Position numbers and translations under genes: made by a program
The notes under the pieces: model-generated
The model's input: the letters and a program-made list of their open reading frames with translations, nothing else
Database searches by the model: none
Told to the model about the DNA's origin: nothing
Shown here: positions 22,689-36,109 of the stretch, piece after piece
Layout: the number at the start of each line of letters is the position of its first letter
Position numbering within the stretch: the stretch's first letter is position 1
DNA from: Ganoderma boninense
Taxonomy: Eukaryota > Basidiomycota > Agaricomycetes > Polyporales > Polyporaceae
DNA length: 64,000 bases
Reading direction: 5' to 3'
Assembly (NCBI GenBank): GCA_002900995.3
Contig: CM035304.1
Coordinates: forward strand, 2,450,823-2,514,822

Positions 22689-25002
22689 GCTAGGATCCAG
22701 ACCCGGCGGAGGACAAACGACGGCGAGTTGTGCCACAGGACCATGGCGTCTCCCCTCCGGGAACGTTTAGGGCCGACAGTTGTTTCAAGTTACGACACTA
22801 GTATTCGCCGCTGTAATGAAGAACTTCTCAATCTGATATGCATGCTGGTTGGCCGGGCCCATAATAGGTCACCGGACTTGGCCACTGCCATACACAGGTA
22901 TGGGGAAGGTTGCTCACCGACATATTTGGAGCGCGCCCTGTAGAAACTGAGACTTGGTGCCCGTTGGTGGTTAGTGGATTAGCTTCCAGGAGTAAACGAT
23001 CCGGAGTGTTGAAAGCAAGCCTACAAGCAACAACCAGGATGCAAAGTTCAACACGGATACTCGGACCGGACGATCGAACGCTCAGCTATGGGTAGGACGG
23101 CGACAGACGGGATTTGATCGATGCCGCAGATGGTATGATGGTGTAGGTTCGCTATAGCCAGACAGGCGAAGCGGCGGCCAGTACAAGAAGTCCATGAGTA
23201 CGTCAAGTGGGAGGCTTCGTGGCAATAAGTTGAGACCTGGGACCCATGGGTTGACGACGGCGAGTCAGCTGGGCCTAGCGTCGCTTGATTCACCTCGGCG
23301 GATTGTCAGTGCACCGTGAGGAAGCTGCGTGGAATAGGTTACAAGTACTTACTAAGTATTTACCCTCGATCTCGGCCGTCACTTCAAGAGAAGATGAACG
23401 GTATCACGGGCCCCCCTCCATGGCGTCCCACCTGACCACTCGTCCCACAGCTTCCAAATAATTCTCATCAAGCATCATGTCCTATTATCAAGGACAGTCC
23501 TTGCGTAGGGGCAGCACAAGTAAGGGCCGCAAGGGGCCAACGATGGTCTGAGGTAAGCGGCCGCGGCGAAGTCGTGACTGGTTTGTATCAAGCGCGCGTA
23601 TTTGCTCGCCACGTGGGAACTGAAAGGGTAAGGCGCTTTTCGCTCTCAGCACCACTCAAGCTCAAGTTGACCAGTACCATTTCCTTCGGTCCTTACTCCT
23701 CTTTATCCAGGACCTCTCAGACGGCGCAGATTTCCAGTGCTACTCACTTCCTCCCCGACCACTCACGGCCTGGAGTCTGGAGAGATCTCCAAGGCTGCAT
23801 GGATTATCGCACCGCGTATATACGGCGTTCGAGCCAAGCTAGGTGTCGTCAGACATCGAGCCTCAAGGCCTCAGGGTTCGATTGGGGTTCGGCGACAAGC
23901 TGTCGTAATGTCAGTACGGACCGCGCACACGACCGATTCGCAGCCGCAGGGTCCTCCTCGAGGTCAGGTCCCAAGGCAGTCACGCAATGCGGTGCGTTGG
24001 CCGCCCATAGAAGGGCGAATCTCTCCCATGCCAGTACAAAGTCCGCAACTACCCCGCCATTCGGTCAGAAGGGAAGGACCGAAGGCTACATGGATTCCCG
24101 AAAGTTGGCCAGTTTCCCCCAGTAATGAGGTACGAATACATGGCGGCTTGGAACGCCGCGAGTGTTTCTGACGCGTCGAGATGAAACCTCAATAGCTTGA
24201 GCCGAGTACAGTCCCAAAGGGTCCGAGGATGCAGGCGTTCAGTTGGTGCCGTCTCAGACGACCCCAGTGGGATATTTGTCTACCCTCAAACACTTCAGCC
24301 ACGACATGAGGCTGCACCCTAGCCTAGGTCAGTCCACGTCATATTCTCTCGTTAGTCGGACCTCTTGGAGCTCCACCGTGCGCGCGATCTGATTTATTGA
24401 CTCTCCTCGTCGTGGAACAGCGTCGATATACTTCGACGTAGCATCTGGTCAAGTGTGTATAAGTAGAAGCCCACGGCATTCTGGTTGCTTAGTTACCAAG
24501 GAGCGTTGCTGGAGAAGTTCTCGGGTCCGTGGGACGGACTAAACATCTGTACGTTATTCGAAAAATTGCTGCTGCCACATATGCCATCGCTAAAGCCGAA
24601 GCACAGCACCTGCGCAGCGTCATCGCGCCCCTTTTAATGGTCGCAAGTCTACGCCGTCGTCCTCCAAACCCGTCCTGAGGTCCTCTCCCTCGGACGTGCG
24701 TGAAGCTCACGCTTGAGGTTATACCCCCCCTCATTTCCTCCACTATTCTCGTTGGCGTGGGCTCGGAACAACTTCTCTACGACGTCACGTCATTTCGAGG
24801 AGACTGTTAATTCGCCATCCGATGTGCGTCGCGCATTTCTATATCCCGTATGGTCTAACAGTGCTAACATGACATTTAGATCGTACATTGTACACCTACG
24901 TGCCTGATACACTCGTTAGCCTGCCCAGACTGTGTTTCGTAAGCATGAATCCCTCGCACGTACCTGATCTCGTTCATAACTTTCCACTAGCTCTCCGTAC
25001 AG
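22689..25002. other. Gene-poor 2.3-kb region between the MITE and HET gene 5
   Basis: Overlapping plus-strand open frames at 23574-24171 (up to 183 codons) have skewed composition and no family resemblance; they are not called as genes. No transposon coding sequence was recognised. The last 300 bases are the likely promoter and leader of HET gene 5. Confidence 0.45.
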
Positions 25003-26932
25003 ATGTGGCTTCTCAGTACCGACCGCGCGGAGCTGCACTACTTCGCGTCCCCGGAGGACGTGCCCGGGGGATATGCGATTCTGTCGCATGTCTGGGACAA
25101 GGAAGAGCAGACCTTCCAAGACCTCCAAAGGCTCCGCGAGGAGTGCGCTTCCGCTCGCACCAACATCATCACACCCGGCGTCAGCTTCTTCAAGCGCAAG
25201 CCTTCCACAGTGACCTCGACCCGCAACCCCAACCCGCGCGACTTCGCGTCCGCGAAGATTCGGGAGAGCTGCATCCTCGCCGAACGCCACGGCTACAAGT
25301 GGATCTGGAACGACACCTGCTGCATCGACAAGCGGAGCTCGTCCGAGCTCTCTGAGGCAATCAACTCGATGTATCGCTACTATTCCCTTGCGGAGGTCTG
25401 CTACGCGTACCTGCGCGACGTGCCGAACAAGGAGAGCGAGAATTGGGAGCTAGCTTTCCACAAGAGCCGGTGGCACAAGCGTGGGTGGACCCTCCAGGAG
25501 CTCATCGCGCCCGACTTCCTCCTGTTCCTGTCGACGGACTGGGGGGTGCTCGGGACAAAGACAGACCTTGCGGACAAGCTCGAGGTCATCACTATGGTCC
25601 CTGCGACGGTGCTGCGCAAGGAGGTCGAGCTGAGCAGCCTCAGCGTCGCGCAGCGCATGTCGTGGGCCGCGGGGCGCGAGACCACGCGCATCGAGGACGA
25701 GGCGTACTGCCTCATGGGCATCTTCTCCATCAACATCTCGACACTGTATGGGGAGGGTCGGCATGCATTCTTCCGTCTCCAGGAGGAGATCCTGAAGAAG
25801 CTGGTCGACACGTCGCTCGTCGCCTGGGGCTTCTCGACACGGAGCTTGGACGTCAACGGGGGCGGCTCTGCGCTCGACAGCGAGGACGCGAACTACTACA
25901 TTCTGGCCGACTCACCGCATGCGTTCCACACGTCGAATGCAGTGTCATTCTCTCCGCCGCGCGCCGCTATTACCTCGCACAAGAGAAACGTGAGTGAATT
26001 AGTTCAGATTGTGGGATTTTATTTGCTCACCCATGTCTTCTACGCAGTCAATCAGTTCCGACCCCATGGTCGCGGCGAAGTCGAAGACGGCCTTGTCCCC
26101 GCAAGGCGCCATCCCGACCTTCTCTATCACCCCTTTCGGCATCAACGCCCACGTCCAGACCTTCAAGGTCAACCCCCGCACCCTCATTGCCATCCTGCTC
26201 TGTTCCGTCAAAGAGGGCAGGAGACAATATCCTCTCGGCCTGGTCCTGACCCTCTGCGCGGACTCGCCTGACCCTTCGCGGCCACTCTACCACACAGGCT
26301 GTCGGGACAAGACGTCGATCCACATCCTCCGCCTGGTCCGGCTCCCACAGAACCTCGACGACCTCCGCGTCCGCGACAAGCCCGTCTCGCTCAAGTGGCG
26401 CACCCTCTACATCACGCACCGCCCGCCCCCGCGCACGCCGAGCAACCCGCGCATCCTCCTCCGGAGCAGCCTCTCGGGCCCGTTCCGCATCCCGAAGCAG
26501 GCCTTCCAGGCGCTCAGCCGCGCAAAGTGGACGCTCGAGTCCGTCTCGAAGATGCCGCCCGTCTGGCGGGGGTCGACGCCCATGGCGTTCACGTTCCGCG
26601 ACTGCTACGGGGGGTTCCTCGTGCTCGCCTTCGGGCGCTGCACAGCTCACATGGCAGCGGGCGCGGGCGCGCGCGAGGAGCTCGGGGCGCACTGGGCGAC
26701 GGTGCGGCCGTATGGGGATGCGCCGCCTGCGAGCGAGATTGGGGTGCACGAGTGCGCGGAGGACCACATTGGGGAGTGGCGGGACAGGAGGAAGACGTTC
26801 GAGGCGTCGTACTTCTCGTTCCAGAGCGCGCTGACGCTCGCGTTCTCACCGTGCCCGATCAACCCTGCGGACACGCTGGTCGTGGACATGCACTACCACA
26901 AGGGACGGGACCTTGAGGGTCAGGGTGAGTGA
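25003..26932 (+). CDS. HET-domain protein 5 of 9
   Basis: Exons 25003-25989 and 26048-26932 (TGA), intron 58 nt, phase 0. Start MWLLSTDRAELHYF. HET motifs GGYAILSHVW, KWIWNDTCCIDKRSSSEL and RGWTLQELIAP are intact. Between the first two motifs it has a longer basic loop (GVSFFKRKPSTVTSTRNPNPRD) than genes 3 or 4; gene 6 has a similar-length but different loop. The DUF8212-like segment is complete (RIEDEAYCLMGIFSINISTL). Exon 2: PTFSITPFGINAHVQTF, LGLVLTLCADSPDPSRPLYH, LKWRTLYITHRPPPR, GPFRIPKQAF, FGRCTAHM...HWATVRPYG, HECAEDHIGEWRDRRKTF and PCPINPADTLVVDM. Intact and probably functional. Confidence 0.94.
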
Positions 26933-28114
26933 CCAGTCTTGGCGGCGGGGCTCGCTCACGCGATGCCATCCATACTCAGTACTGTACTTGTGCTTGTGCT
27001 TTTAATTTTGTCCGATATTCTGTATAATGTCCTGCTAATTCTGTACCTTAACGCTGTTACGCATGTTGTTGTTTTCGTATACCCACTGCTCGCTGCGATG
27101 TCGCTTTGCAGTCCTTTACTGCGTCGCTGTAATCTTGAAGTTCACGTTCAAGTTCGATGATCACGGTCGTGGTCGCTACTGACTATCTTCTTGTTCAATG
27201 CGACGTGAGGCTGATGGACGTTTAAATGAGCTCATAGCTTAGCTTTCCGTGATGCGAGTGGCATGGTAATGGAGACAAATCTTTCGATTGGAGGTCCTGA
27301 ATTGCGAGGAATACTTAGGTGTCCCTCAGATGCGAGTTGCAAACGTGCGATGGAGTGGATGGATGCGGTCCGACGGTCCGGCCTGCAGACTTCATGGCCA
27401 GGTTCCAGCGCTTCTGGGTGACTGGCAAGGCAGCTTCATGATTCATCTCGGCTTCGGCGCGCTGCTCTGCTCCTTCCTGGCTTCAACAGGCCTTCCTCTG
27501 TTGCCTCATCATGATCCTGTCCTGCCAGTCAGGCTTCCTCCCATGATGTCCATCTCATAGTGCTGCTTGTCATCTTGTCTCGCTGCTTGTTGGCCGTTGG
27601 GCAAGGCCCCGCAAACGGCCTCGGTCAAAATCCGAAGGAGCCTGAGGGACTCGGAGTCTCGGACAGCCCCACTCGGAGGAAGAACGACAGGCTGAGGGAG
27701 AACAATTTTCTGGGGGCGAATCTGTGAGTAGACCGACGTTTGAAGTCATTCCCATCCGTTATTCTATGCGGAGTTCTTGCGCCTTTTGTCCCTTATACGC
27801 CGTTCGGTTGCTCTCATCGTGTAGCTCTTCGCTGGTCCCTATCACCCGAATACCGCAAAACCTTTGCAACTCCAACTTGACCTCTCTTTTCCACTATCAG
27901 AACTCAATATTGGACCGGTCACGTAAACGGTTGAGCGCACACTCGAGCCATATTCAACAGTTGAAGGCCACGACTTGTTCCTTTGGTCCCTGCGCCCTCT
28001 GCGTCCACTACGGAGACGAAAGTACCGCACACGTGTGGTATGTGGACATCTGTCACCTCGTCGATCTCACCTGTATTCATCTCACCTGTATTCATCCGGT
28101 GCGCATACAGAGAC
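26933..28114. other. Intergenic region between HET genes 5 and 6
   Basis: About 1.2 kb, AT-richer around 27000-27060, which is the probable 3' end of HET gene 5. No convincing coding exon or repeat was seen; the last few hundred bases presumably hold the HET gene 6 promoter. Confidence 0.45.
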
Positions 28115-30067
28115 ATGTGGCTGCTGAGCACGGACCGGGCAGAGTTGCATTATTTCCCTTCACCGGAGAGCGTCCCCGGAGGCTACGCTATCCTCTCCCA
28201 TGTCTGGGGCTCCCACGAGATGTCCTTCCAGGATATCAAGAAGCTGCACGAGCTGCTCTCTGCAAGTGGAGTCCAGCGCGCCTTGCGTTTCCTCAAGGGC
28301 GCCACGCGAAGCATGAATCTCCGCGACTATGCCTCCCCGAAGGTTCGCGAGTCCTGTGCTATGGCGGAGCGTCACGGCTACAAATGGATCTGGAACGATA
28401 CTTGCTGCATCGACAAGTCAAGCAGCTCCGACCTCTCTGAAGCTATCAACTCCATGTACCAGTACTACTCGCTCGCTGAGGTGTGTTATGCCTTTTTGGA
28501 GGATGTACCAAGCGACGGGATGTCTATCGGGGACTATTCCGCGTTCAGGAACAGCCGGTGGCATAGGCGGGGCTGGACCTTGCAAGAGCTCGTCGCCCCG
28601 TCTTTTCTCATCTTCGTCTCGCAAGACTGGGAGGTGCTAGGGACGAAGATGGACCTGGCAGACGTCTTACAGGCAGCAACTAGGATCCCTGCGTCCGTTC
28701 TACGGAAGGAGACAGACCTCGCGAGCATCAGCGTCATCGAGCGCATGACGTGGGCTTCCAAGCGGGAAACGACGCGAGTGGAGGACGAGGCGTACTGCCT
28801 GATGGGCATTTTCTCTATTCACATGACCACACTCTACGGCGAAGGACGACAGGCATTCTACAGACTACAGGAGAAGATCATGAAGCGGTCTGTAGACACC
28901 TCACTGTTTCTTTGGGGCAAGCGTGACCTCCTCGCATGGCACTTCGACTTCGGGCTGGGCGTTCACAAGGACCCCATCAACGATTACGATGAGCTCTTTC
29001 ACAGCGACACTAGCTCATACCTTCTGGCGAACTCTCCTAGAGACTTTGTTGGAGCCACTACCTTCGTGTATGCGCCCCCTACCCTTCCAAGGAAGGCTCT
29101 CGATGCTGTGGTACGCCAAACATATCATTTCGTTATGCTCATGCTCATGGCGCCTTAGCAGGGAGAACTTCCAGTGCCAAATCCACCAACTCCGAAGGCC
29201 GTTCAAGTCCCAGAGTTTACGATCACTCCATACGGCGTGCGCGCATTCCTCCCTGTCATTGAGACGTCTCTCTTCCTCGTTGCGATCCCGTTCTGGATCC
29301 AATCCACTGTCTCTTCACCTGTCGGCCTCATCCTCGTGCCGTGCACCAGTTCCTCCCATCTCTCGCGCACACTCTACCACACCGGATGGCACAACGGGTG
29401 GGCGATCCAACGCCTGATCCTCTTTGAGGGCACCACCGACGCCCTTCTCGTCGAGCCCGGGCGCCCCGTGACACCCGAATGGCGTGAGATCTACATCGCA
29501 CATCGCCCGCCCCCGGACATTGCTACCTCTATCCCGATGCACACTCTGACGGGTAGCAGCGTATCCTCTCCGTTCCGGTTCACGAAGCAGGGGATGAGCT
29601 CGCTGTTAAAGCACGAGGGACGAAGACCCGCCTGGGAACTCGAGGCTGTCCACAACCTCTCGCAGTACCGCAAAGGCCGGATGTCCCAGCCCATCGTTTT
29701 GACGTTCAAGCAGCAGCAGTACGCACTCGACGTCACCGACCGCATCGTCGTGCTCCTTGGCCTCTGTACTGGCCCCCACGGCTCGGACTCGACACCCGGC
29801 TCCTCGACGTCGAGCCAGAGGCACTCCGTGCATCACTGGGCGACCGTCCGGTTCTACCATGTCGGGGAACGCCCGCCTCTCGAGCATCTGGGGCACGCGT
29901 GCCCTGCGGACCACGTCTGTGCGTGGGACGGGCGCGCGAGGACATTCAGGGACACGGAGGCGTTGCTGGACCGCCACTCGCTCACGCTCTCGTTCGTACC
30001 TTGTCCAATCAACCCCGGCGGGACGCTGGTCGTTGGCATGGTGTATAAGGGGGAGTGGAAGGGGTAG
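28115..30067 (+). CDS. HET-domain protein 6 of 9
   Basis: Exons 28115-29110 and 29159-30067 (TAG), intron 48 nt, phase 0. The conserved MWLLSTDRAELHYF start was preferred although the frame is open upstream to 27983. HET motifs GGYAILSHVW, KWIWNDTCCIDKSSSSDL and RGWTLQELVAP; DUF8212-like RVEDEAYCLMGIFSIHMTTL. Exon 2: PEFTITPYGVRAFLPVIE, VGLILVPCTSSSHLSRTLYH, PEWREIYIAHRPPPD, PFRFTKQGM, then LGLCTGPHGSD, HWATVRFYH, GHACPADHVCAWDG and PCPINPGGTLVVGMV. Residue pattern groups it with genes 4 and 5. Intact and probably functional. Confidence 0.94.
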
Positions 30068-30577
30068 AGATGACACGTCTCTGTATGTTGATTTGTGAGG
30101 TGCGAGGATTCGTTTCTGCTATTCGTTTAGCTCAGTTTGACCGATTTCAGGCAGATTCGTGCTCTACTGATGCTCTGGGGCCTTGCCGTCTTCGAATTCG
30201 AGCTTGGCCAAATTTGATAAGCTGCTCGCCTTCGATCTGATTATAGTCGTAACATTTTGTTCAACATTATCAGACTATCCAACATGTCAGATGCGCCGCT
30301 GATGATCCAGTTTTAAGGAAGGCAACATGGCCCAGTCTGCGGTGCCTGACATTGACTGTGATCAGGTCTGAACCGTGTTGAAACACTGAGTCAGTTCTGA
30401 ATGAAGGTGCCGCTTCCCCCTCATGCCCTCTTTGTGCCACTGTCCTCCATCCCTGTTCTGGTGCGTAGACCTTTCTCTGAAGAACGCCCTCTCCTATTCA
30501 TGCGAGAGGGCTCTGTGTTAAATGTACTGAAGCTCTTTCGCCTCGTATGCACAGGCGTCTGCTACAGAACTGCTGCC
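30068..30577. other. Intergenic region and promoter of HET gene 7
   Basis: 510 bases. In-frame open sequence runs upstream of the HET gene 7 start from 30401, but the conserved MWLLSTDRAEL start lies at 30578, so this stretch is treated as promoter and 5' leader. Nothing else recognised. Confidence 0.5.
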
Positions 30578-32547
30578 ATGTGGTTGCTAAGCACCGACCG
30601 TGCCGAGCTCCACCACTTCCCCTCCCCGGAGGCCATCATCGGCGGATATGCCATCCTGTCCCACACTTGGGGTGACAACGAGCAGACGTTCCAGGAGACG
30701 CAGGTCCTTCACGACTGGTGCAAGAAGATCGGCAAAAATCCTCGCGATTTCGCATCGGAGAAGGTCCGCCAATGCTGCATCCTCGCAGAGCGTCACGGGT
30801 ATCAGTGGATTTGGGACGACACCTGTTGCATCGACAAGACGAGTAGCTCCGAACTGTCGGAAGCCATCAACTCAATGTTCCGCTGGTACTCCTGCGCAGA
30901 AGTGTGTTTTGCGTACCTAGCGGAGGTCGAGAGCAACTGCCAGCTGGATGCGCCGATGTCAGCGTTCCGGACGGCACGCTGGCACTCGCGTGGATGGACG
31001 CTCCAGGAGCTCATTGCCCCCACTGTGGTCATCTTCGTCTCTCGAGACTGGCAGACCATCGGGAACAAGGTGGAGCTTGCGTCGCTCCTTCGGGAGGTCA
31101 CAGGCGTGTCCTCGCGGGTGCTTACACACGAATTACATTGCTCGACCGTCAGCGTCGCTGAGCGCATGTTGTGGGCGTCGAAAAGGAGCACGACGCGCGT
31201 CGAGGACGAGGCGTACTGCCTCATGGGCCTCTTCAACGTCAATATGCCCACGATCTACGGGGAAGGGCGACAAGCGTTCCGACGCCTCCAGCAAGAGATC
31301 ATGAAGCAGTCTTTCGATACGAGCCTGTTCGCTTGGGGGGCTTGTACACGCCTACACGTCGTCACGCCAGTGATGCCGAAGGAGATCTACCGCTTCTTGA
31401 ACACGTCTTCGCAGCATCATGTCTACCTCCTCGCCGACTCGCCGAAACGCTTCTTGAAGCCGTGGGGCCGGACTATACGTTATACACCATCTGCGAATGA
31501 CCCATTGCAACCGTATCTTGACCGTCAAGGCGCCACGGATGCAGTACGTGATCATCTTCGAGGAGAATCAGCATGCTGACACCACCATCGCAGAGCCAAC
31601 CCGATGATACTAGGGCGCGCGCTCAATCACCACCGGGGCCTTTTGGTCCGATGGAACTGCCCATGTTCTCAGTCACCAGCTACGGCCTCAAGTGTCGCTT
31701 TCCGATCATCGAGTCCGACCAGCTCACCGTGGCCGTGCTCCTCTGCGATAACAACCGAGAACATATTGGGCTCCTCCTCCATCCGTCGAGTGACAGTCTG
31801 AGAGATCCCTCGCGGAGGCGATACAACATCGGGCACAGCTTCCGAAACGCCTCGAAATATGTCGGCTTCGCGCGTCTCGTCTCTCTCGGCAACGACTTCT
31901 ACAACCTGCGTCTTAGGGGAAAGCCCGTCACGGCTGAATGGCGCGATGTCTTCATCGCTGACAGCCCGCCGCCAACCAAAACAGACGTAGCGTCGACACT
32001 CTGCTCCCGGTTGCACTCCATTGCTCCCGCCCCACCATTCCGCCTCCCGCACTGGCTTATCGGCAGGCTGGCGCTCGTGGGGATGGAGCTGCAGACCTTG
32101 AACGTGGAAGGGGCACTCACGGATGGAGTACCGTTCCGCATCGCAGCAACGTTTGAGGACGTGAACGTGGACGAAGGTCTCTGTCTTATCCTCGGGACGT
32201 GCACGCAGTCACAGGACGGCCCGGCGCACTGGGCGAGGGCGATCATACCACAGTGCGTTGCGTCTTCGACTCCAGAATCGCACGACTGCCACGAGCACCA
32301 CATTCGTGCGTGGCCGGGCGGGGCGAAGGACTTTGGGGACGGAGAGCGCACTGTGCGGCTGTCGTTCTCGCGATGTACACTGACGCCTGCGCACACCTTG
32401 GTCGTGCACATCGAGCTTGAGGGGCGTGTGTATAGCGCCCTGAAGGAAGGGAAGAACGTCGTGCTTCCGTCACGGCTGTCGTCCGCCGGGTATTTGGCTG
32501 GGAGCAGTCTTGTTGGCTCGCGCGCATTACTCCAGTCGGGTTCGTAG
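30578..32547 (+). CDS. HET-domain protein 7 of 9
   Basis: Exons 30578-31543 and 31594-32547 (TAG), intron 50 nt, phase 0; 322 + 317 residues. HET motifs at residues 23-31 (GYAILSHTW), 77-87 (WIWDDTCCIDK) and 138-148 (RGWTLQELIAP); DUF8212-like segment about 204-241 (TTRVEDEAYCLMGLFNVNM...AFRRLQQEI). Exon 2: MFSVTSYGLKCRFPIIESDQL, EHIGLLLHPSSDSLRDPSRR, AEWRDVFIADSPPP, PPFRLPHWLIGRL, ILGTCTQSQDGPAHWARA, HDCHEHHIRAWPGGAKDFGDG and RCTLTPAHTLVVHIELEG. With genes 8 and 9 it forms a subgroup (ELHHF, HTW, QLDA/DLHA, TIGNK), indicating local tandem duplication. Confidence 0.94.
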
Positions 32548-33104
32548 TTACGGCTACAGGGCTGGCGATATTCATGTGAGCCAGCTGCCCTAGCACCTCG
32601 GACTGCACCTAGGACTGAAATGTGCAAAGGACTATCAGCGACTCAGAGGCATTGTACTGGACATAGATTGCTTACCGCGCACGCCACCTTGCGTGCGCGC
32701 AGTTCTGACAATGTTAGAAACACGACATCCCAAGTTCCCCTCGTGTTTCAAAAGCTGGAGACGCGTGTACGTATATCATTCATCCAAGGTTCTTCCAGAT
32801 CTAAAACCTTATTGAAGAATGGTGTTGACGTGGACGGTGGCCCCATCCCCCAATCCCCGCACTGACAGTTTGATTCATAACAGCTTCGCGCGACTATTCA
32901 ATGAGGGCTGAACCTCCCAACCTCCCATACACTCCATGCCACCGGGCCACAAGTGAGGCCTTCCTGTTACACGCATTGAAACGCGGTCCACTTCCACGAT
33001 CCAGCATTCATCCGGCTCAACAGTCCAACCTGATTGGTAGGTTGAATCCCTCCCCGAAATCGTTTGTATCGATCTCTCACAACGCATGTGGTAGTACTAT
33101 CACA
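32548..33104. other. Intergenic region between HET genes 7 and 8
   Basis: About 560 bases; no exon, repeat or RNA gene recognised. The right part is the presumptive promoter of HET gene 8. Confidence 0.45.
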
Positions 33105-35102
33105 ATGTGGTTGCTCAGTACCGACCGCGCCGAGCTCCACCACTTCCCCTCGCCCTCCGCCGTCACAGGGAGCTATGTGACTTTATCTCACACCTGGAGC
33201 GACCATGAGCAGACTTTCCAGGAGACCCAACCCCTCCACGAGAAGTGCAAGGATACTCGCCAAAACCCCCGCGATGTCTCCTCCGACAAGGTTCGCGAGT
33301 CCTGCATCCTCGCCGAACGTCATGGGTTCCGATGGATGTGGAACGACACTTGCTGCATAGACAAGACAAGCAGCACCGAACTGTCAGAGGCCATCAACTC
33401 GATGTTCCTCTGGTACTCGCTCGCGGAGGTTTGCTTTGCATATCTGGGGGACGTGGACAGTGACTGTCAGTTAGATGCGCCAGAATTGGCGTTCCGGACG
33501 GCGCGGTGGCATACGCGCGGATGGACCTTGCAGGAGCTTATCGCGCCCTTCTTCGTCATCTTCGTCTCCCGAGACTGGAAGACAATCGGGAACAAACGGG
33601 AGCTCGCTCCGCTCCTCGAAGAGATCACGGGCGTGCGACAGCAAGTCCTCGCGGGCGAGATGCACTACTCCGTCGCCAGCATCGCCGAGCGTATGTCCTG
33701 GGCGTCAGAACGGAGCACAACGCGAGTGGCGGACGAGGCGTACTGTCTCATGGGCCTCTTCAACGTCTATATGCCGACGATCTATGGAGAGGGACGACAG
33801 GCGTTCCAGCGGCTCCAGCAGGAGATTATGAAGCAGTCGATCGACACGAGTCTGTTCGCTTGGGACGACTGGATCGATTCCGACCACGCTATACTGGTGG
33901 AGCTGCAAGCTGTGTACAAAAACTTCGAGACCTCGTCAGACAGCGAATTCTACCTCCTCGCAGACTCGCCAAGGAGTTTTCGAAAGCCGTTTGGAGGGCG
34001 GACAGTGCGTTATACGCCATCTGTCACTGACCCGCTTCAACCATACCTTGACTGCCATGGCAATGGGAGAAGGACACTGTAAGTGGTAGTCTTTGAAAAT
34101 TCTGAGATGCGCTGATAAAACATGCACATGATAAGGAACAACCAAAGAGTCAGGTTCACATGCAGTCCGGGCCTTTTGGTCAAATTCTCATTCACGCACT
34201 ACGGCGTTGAGTGTCGCTTCCCGATCATCGAGGCCGATGGCCTCACCATCGCCGTCCTGCTGTGCGACACCGGCCGCGAACATATCGGGCTTCTCCTCTG
34301 TCCTTCAAACGACCCCGTCCAAGATCCCTCACGGAAGAAGTATCATGCAGCGTACTGCTTCCAGCGCCATGAATCCACCAATAGTATTGGATCCTTCCGC
34401 CTCATCTCCCTCGGAAACGACTTCTACAACTTGACTCTGCGCCTAAACGGAGGCGTGAAGACCGTCACAGCGGAATGGCGTGATATCGTCATCGCAGACA
34501 GTCCATCGCCTATGACGAAGGATGTCGCGTCGAGCCACCGCTGTTTTCCGCTGCATTCTATGGAGCCTGCCCCGCTTTTTCGCATCCCGCACTGGGTGGT
34601 TGGAAAGCTATCGCAAATGCGGCTGGAGCTGCAGCCGCTCCGCATGCTGCTAGTGAGGGGTCCCGTCGTCGGGAAGCCACTTCTCGTAGTGGCGAATTTC
34701 GTCGACCGCGTGGCGACAGAAGGCATCTCACGTCCCCCAACGCACTGGGCGAAGGCGGTCGTGTTCTGTCACGACACATGGAGCAATTTCCGGAACTACT
34801 CGCATGACTGTGCCATGCACCACGTCGCGACCTGGCCGGACTGGACGAAGGACTTCGGGGATACCGAGCGGACTGTCCGACTGTCGTTCTCGCGCTGCAC
34901 CCTCACACCGGAGCACACGTTGGTTGTCCATATCCAGCTCGAAGGCGACGTGTATGCTGTGATGAAGAAGCAGACCAACGTCGAGTTTCTATCGCGCGAA
35001 GCTCTTGGACTTCTCCCAGACCGGGAGACGCATGATGGCCGGTCTCAGCACGCGCTGCAGGCGTCCACAGAGTCTCACTCTTCCGACACGTACCAGAAGT
35101 GA
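33105..35102 (+). CDS. HET-domain protein 8 of 9 (altered splice junction and C-terminal deletions)
   Basis: Exon 1 33105-34078; exon 2 starts at 34136 (after ATAAG) or 34166 (after TGCAG) and ends at TGA 35102; both choices keep the frame. HET motifs: GSYVTLSHTW (others GGYAILSHTW), RWMWNDTCCIDKTSSTEL and RGWTLQELIAP. The DUF8212-like segment reads RVADEAYCLMG where every intact paralogue has E in place of A. Compared with gene 9, exon 1 has a few extra bases near its end, the intron phase is 2 instead of 0, the FGRIELPKF region after the intron is lost, and the segment holding ILGTCVQS is missing ahead of PTHWAKAV. The rest follows gene 9 closely (EHIGLLLCPSNDPVQDPSRKKYH). The frame is open overall, but the changes suggest relaxed selection. 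Confidence 0.9.
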
Positions 35103-36109
35103 CGCCAGTCTCTCGCGGACGCCTGCAAGCAGCGCATTCTAGCATTCAGGTTGATAATCTCTGAATCTTTGTACATACCAGGACACTTGTCAAATTATAA
35201 AAGCAGCTTCGACGCACGGCCGAGTTTTGGAGACCGAGGCATCTCTGGCTTGGATGGTGAAACCACGCCCGGCTTGTCCAACTTGAAGACCATCCTCTCG
35301 CACCACTGTTCCGTCGGGACGGTGGCAGTCGAGAAGGCCTAGACCCGGTCAGGAATGTGGGATCTGGATCCACTCACCTCGAGACACACTCATTCAATAT
35401 TGCCGTCACCGCTGCCCTGTCTTCCAAATCGAGGCCAAGACCTCGCAAATCTACCGCACACATTTGGAACACGACGACTCACCTGGTGGTTGCGGTCAGC
35501 CATCCATCTCTGAAGCACCTGGTAGGACCCGAGGGTAGCCTCACAACAACGCGCCATAATCGGATCCCATCGCATACTTGAGAGAGAATTCGTTGCTGTC
35601 TTGTTCCCAGTGCTGTGGTCTGGTGAGTCGGATGTGGGCGAAAACAAGTGTTTTGCAAAGGACATCAGAGCTCGACATGAGAGCCACAGAGAGAGGTCAA
35701 GATGTGTGAAAATTATGATGACCAAGTGTCGCATTGGAACACTGAGAGAGGGTGGGAGGGAGGAAAGACGGATACCGAGCGTCTCCCAGAAAGTATGCGC
35801 AGCATCGTCATCTAGCGCCTAGTAGACTGCCACGCGAGGACAACCTTGATCGTCTACTTACCAAAGCAAATATCAATCCTGCCGGAGATCCAGCACATGC
35901 ACCATGCTACCATGACATGAAGCTTTCACGTTGTGATCAGCATCTCAGTACATAAATTGTCGCCCCGGATTTGTGGTCGGTCTTTCTCTTCTCTCACCAC
36001 TTTCTCAAATTATAATTACCGCGCCCCAACAGACCTGCTGTCCACTCGGTTCGTTGTCTACAGCCACACATGCTGATTACTCTTATGTTTACGTTGCAGA
36101 ATTTCCACA
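35103..36109. other. Intergenic region between HET genes 8 and 9
   Basis: 1.0 kb. Only short open frames without family resemblance; the right part is the presumptive promoter of HET gene 9. No repeats recognised. Confidence 0.45.

Noticed and set aside
23574..24171. Gene in the overlapping 183- and 144-codon open frames
   Set aside because: Two frames are open together, composition is skewed and no domain or intron logic is visible.
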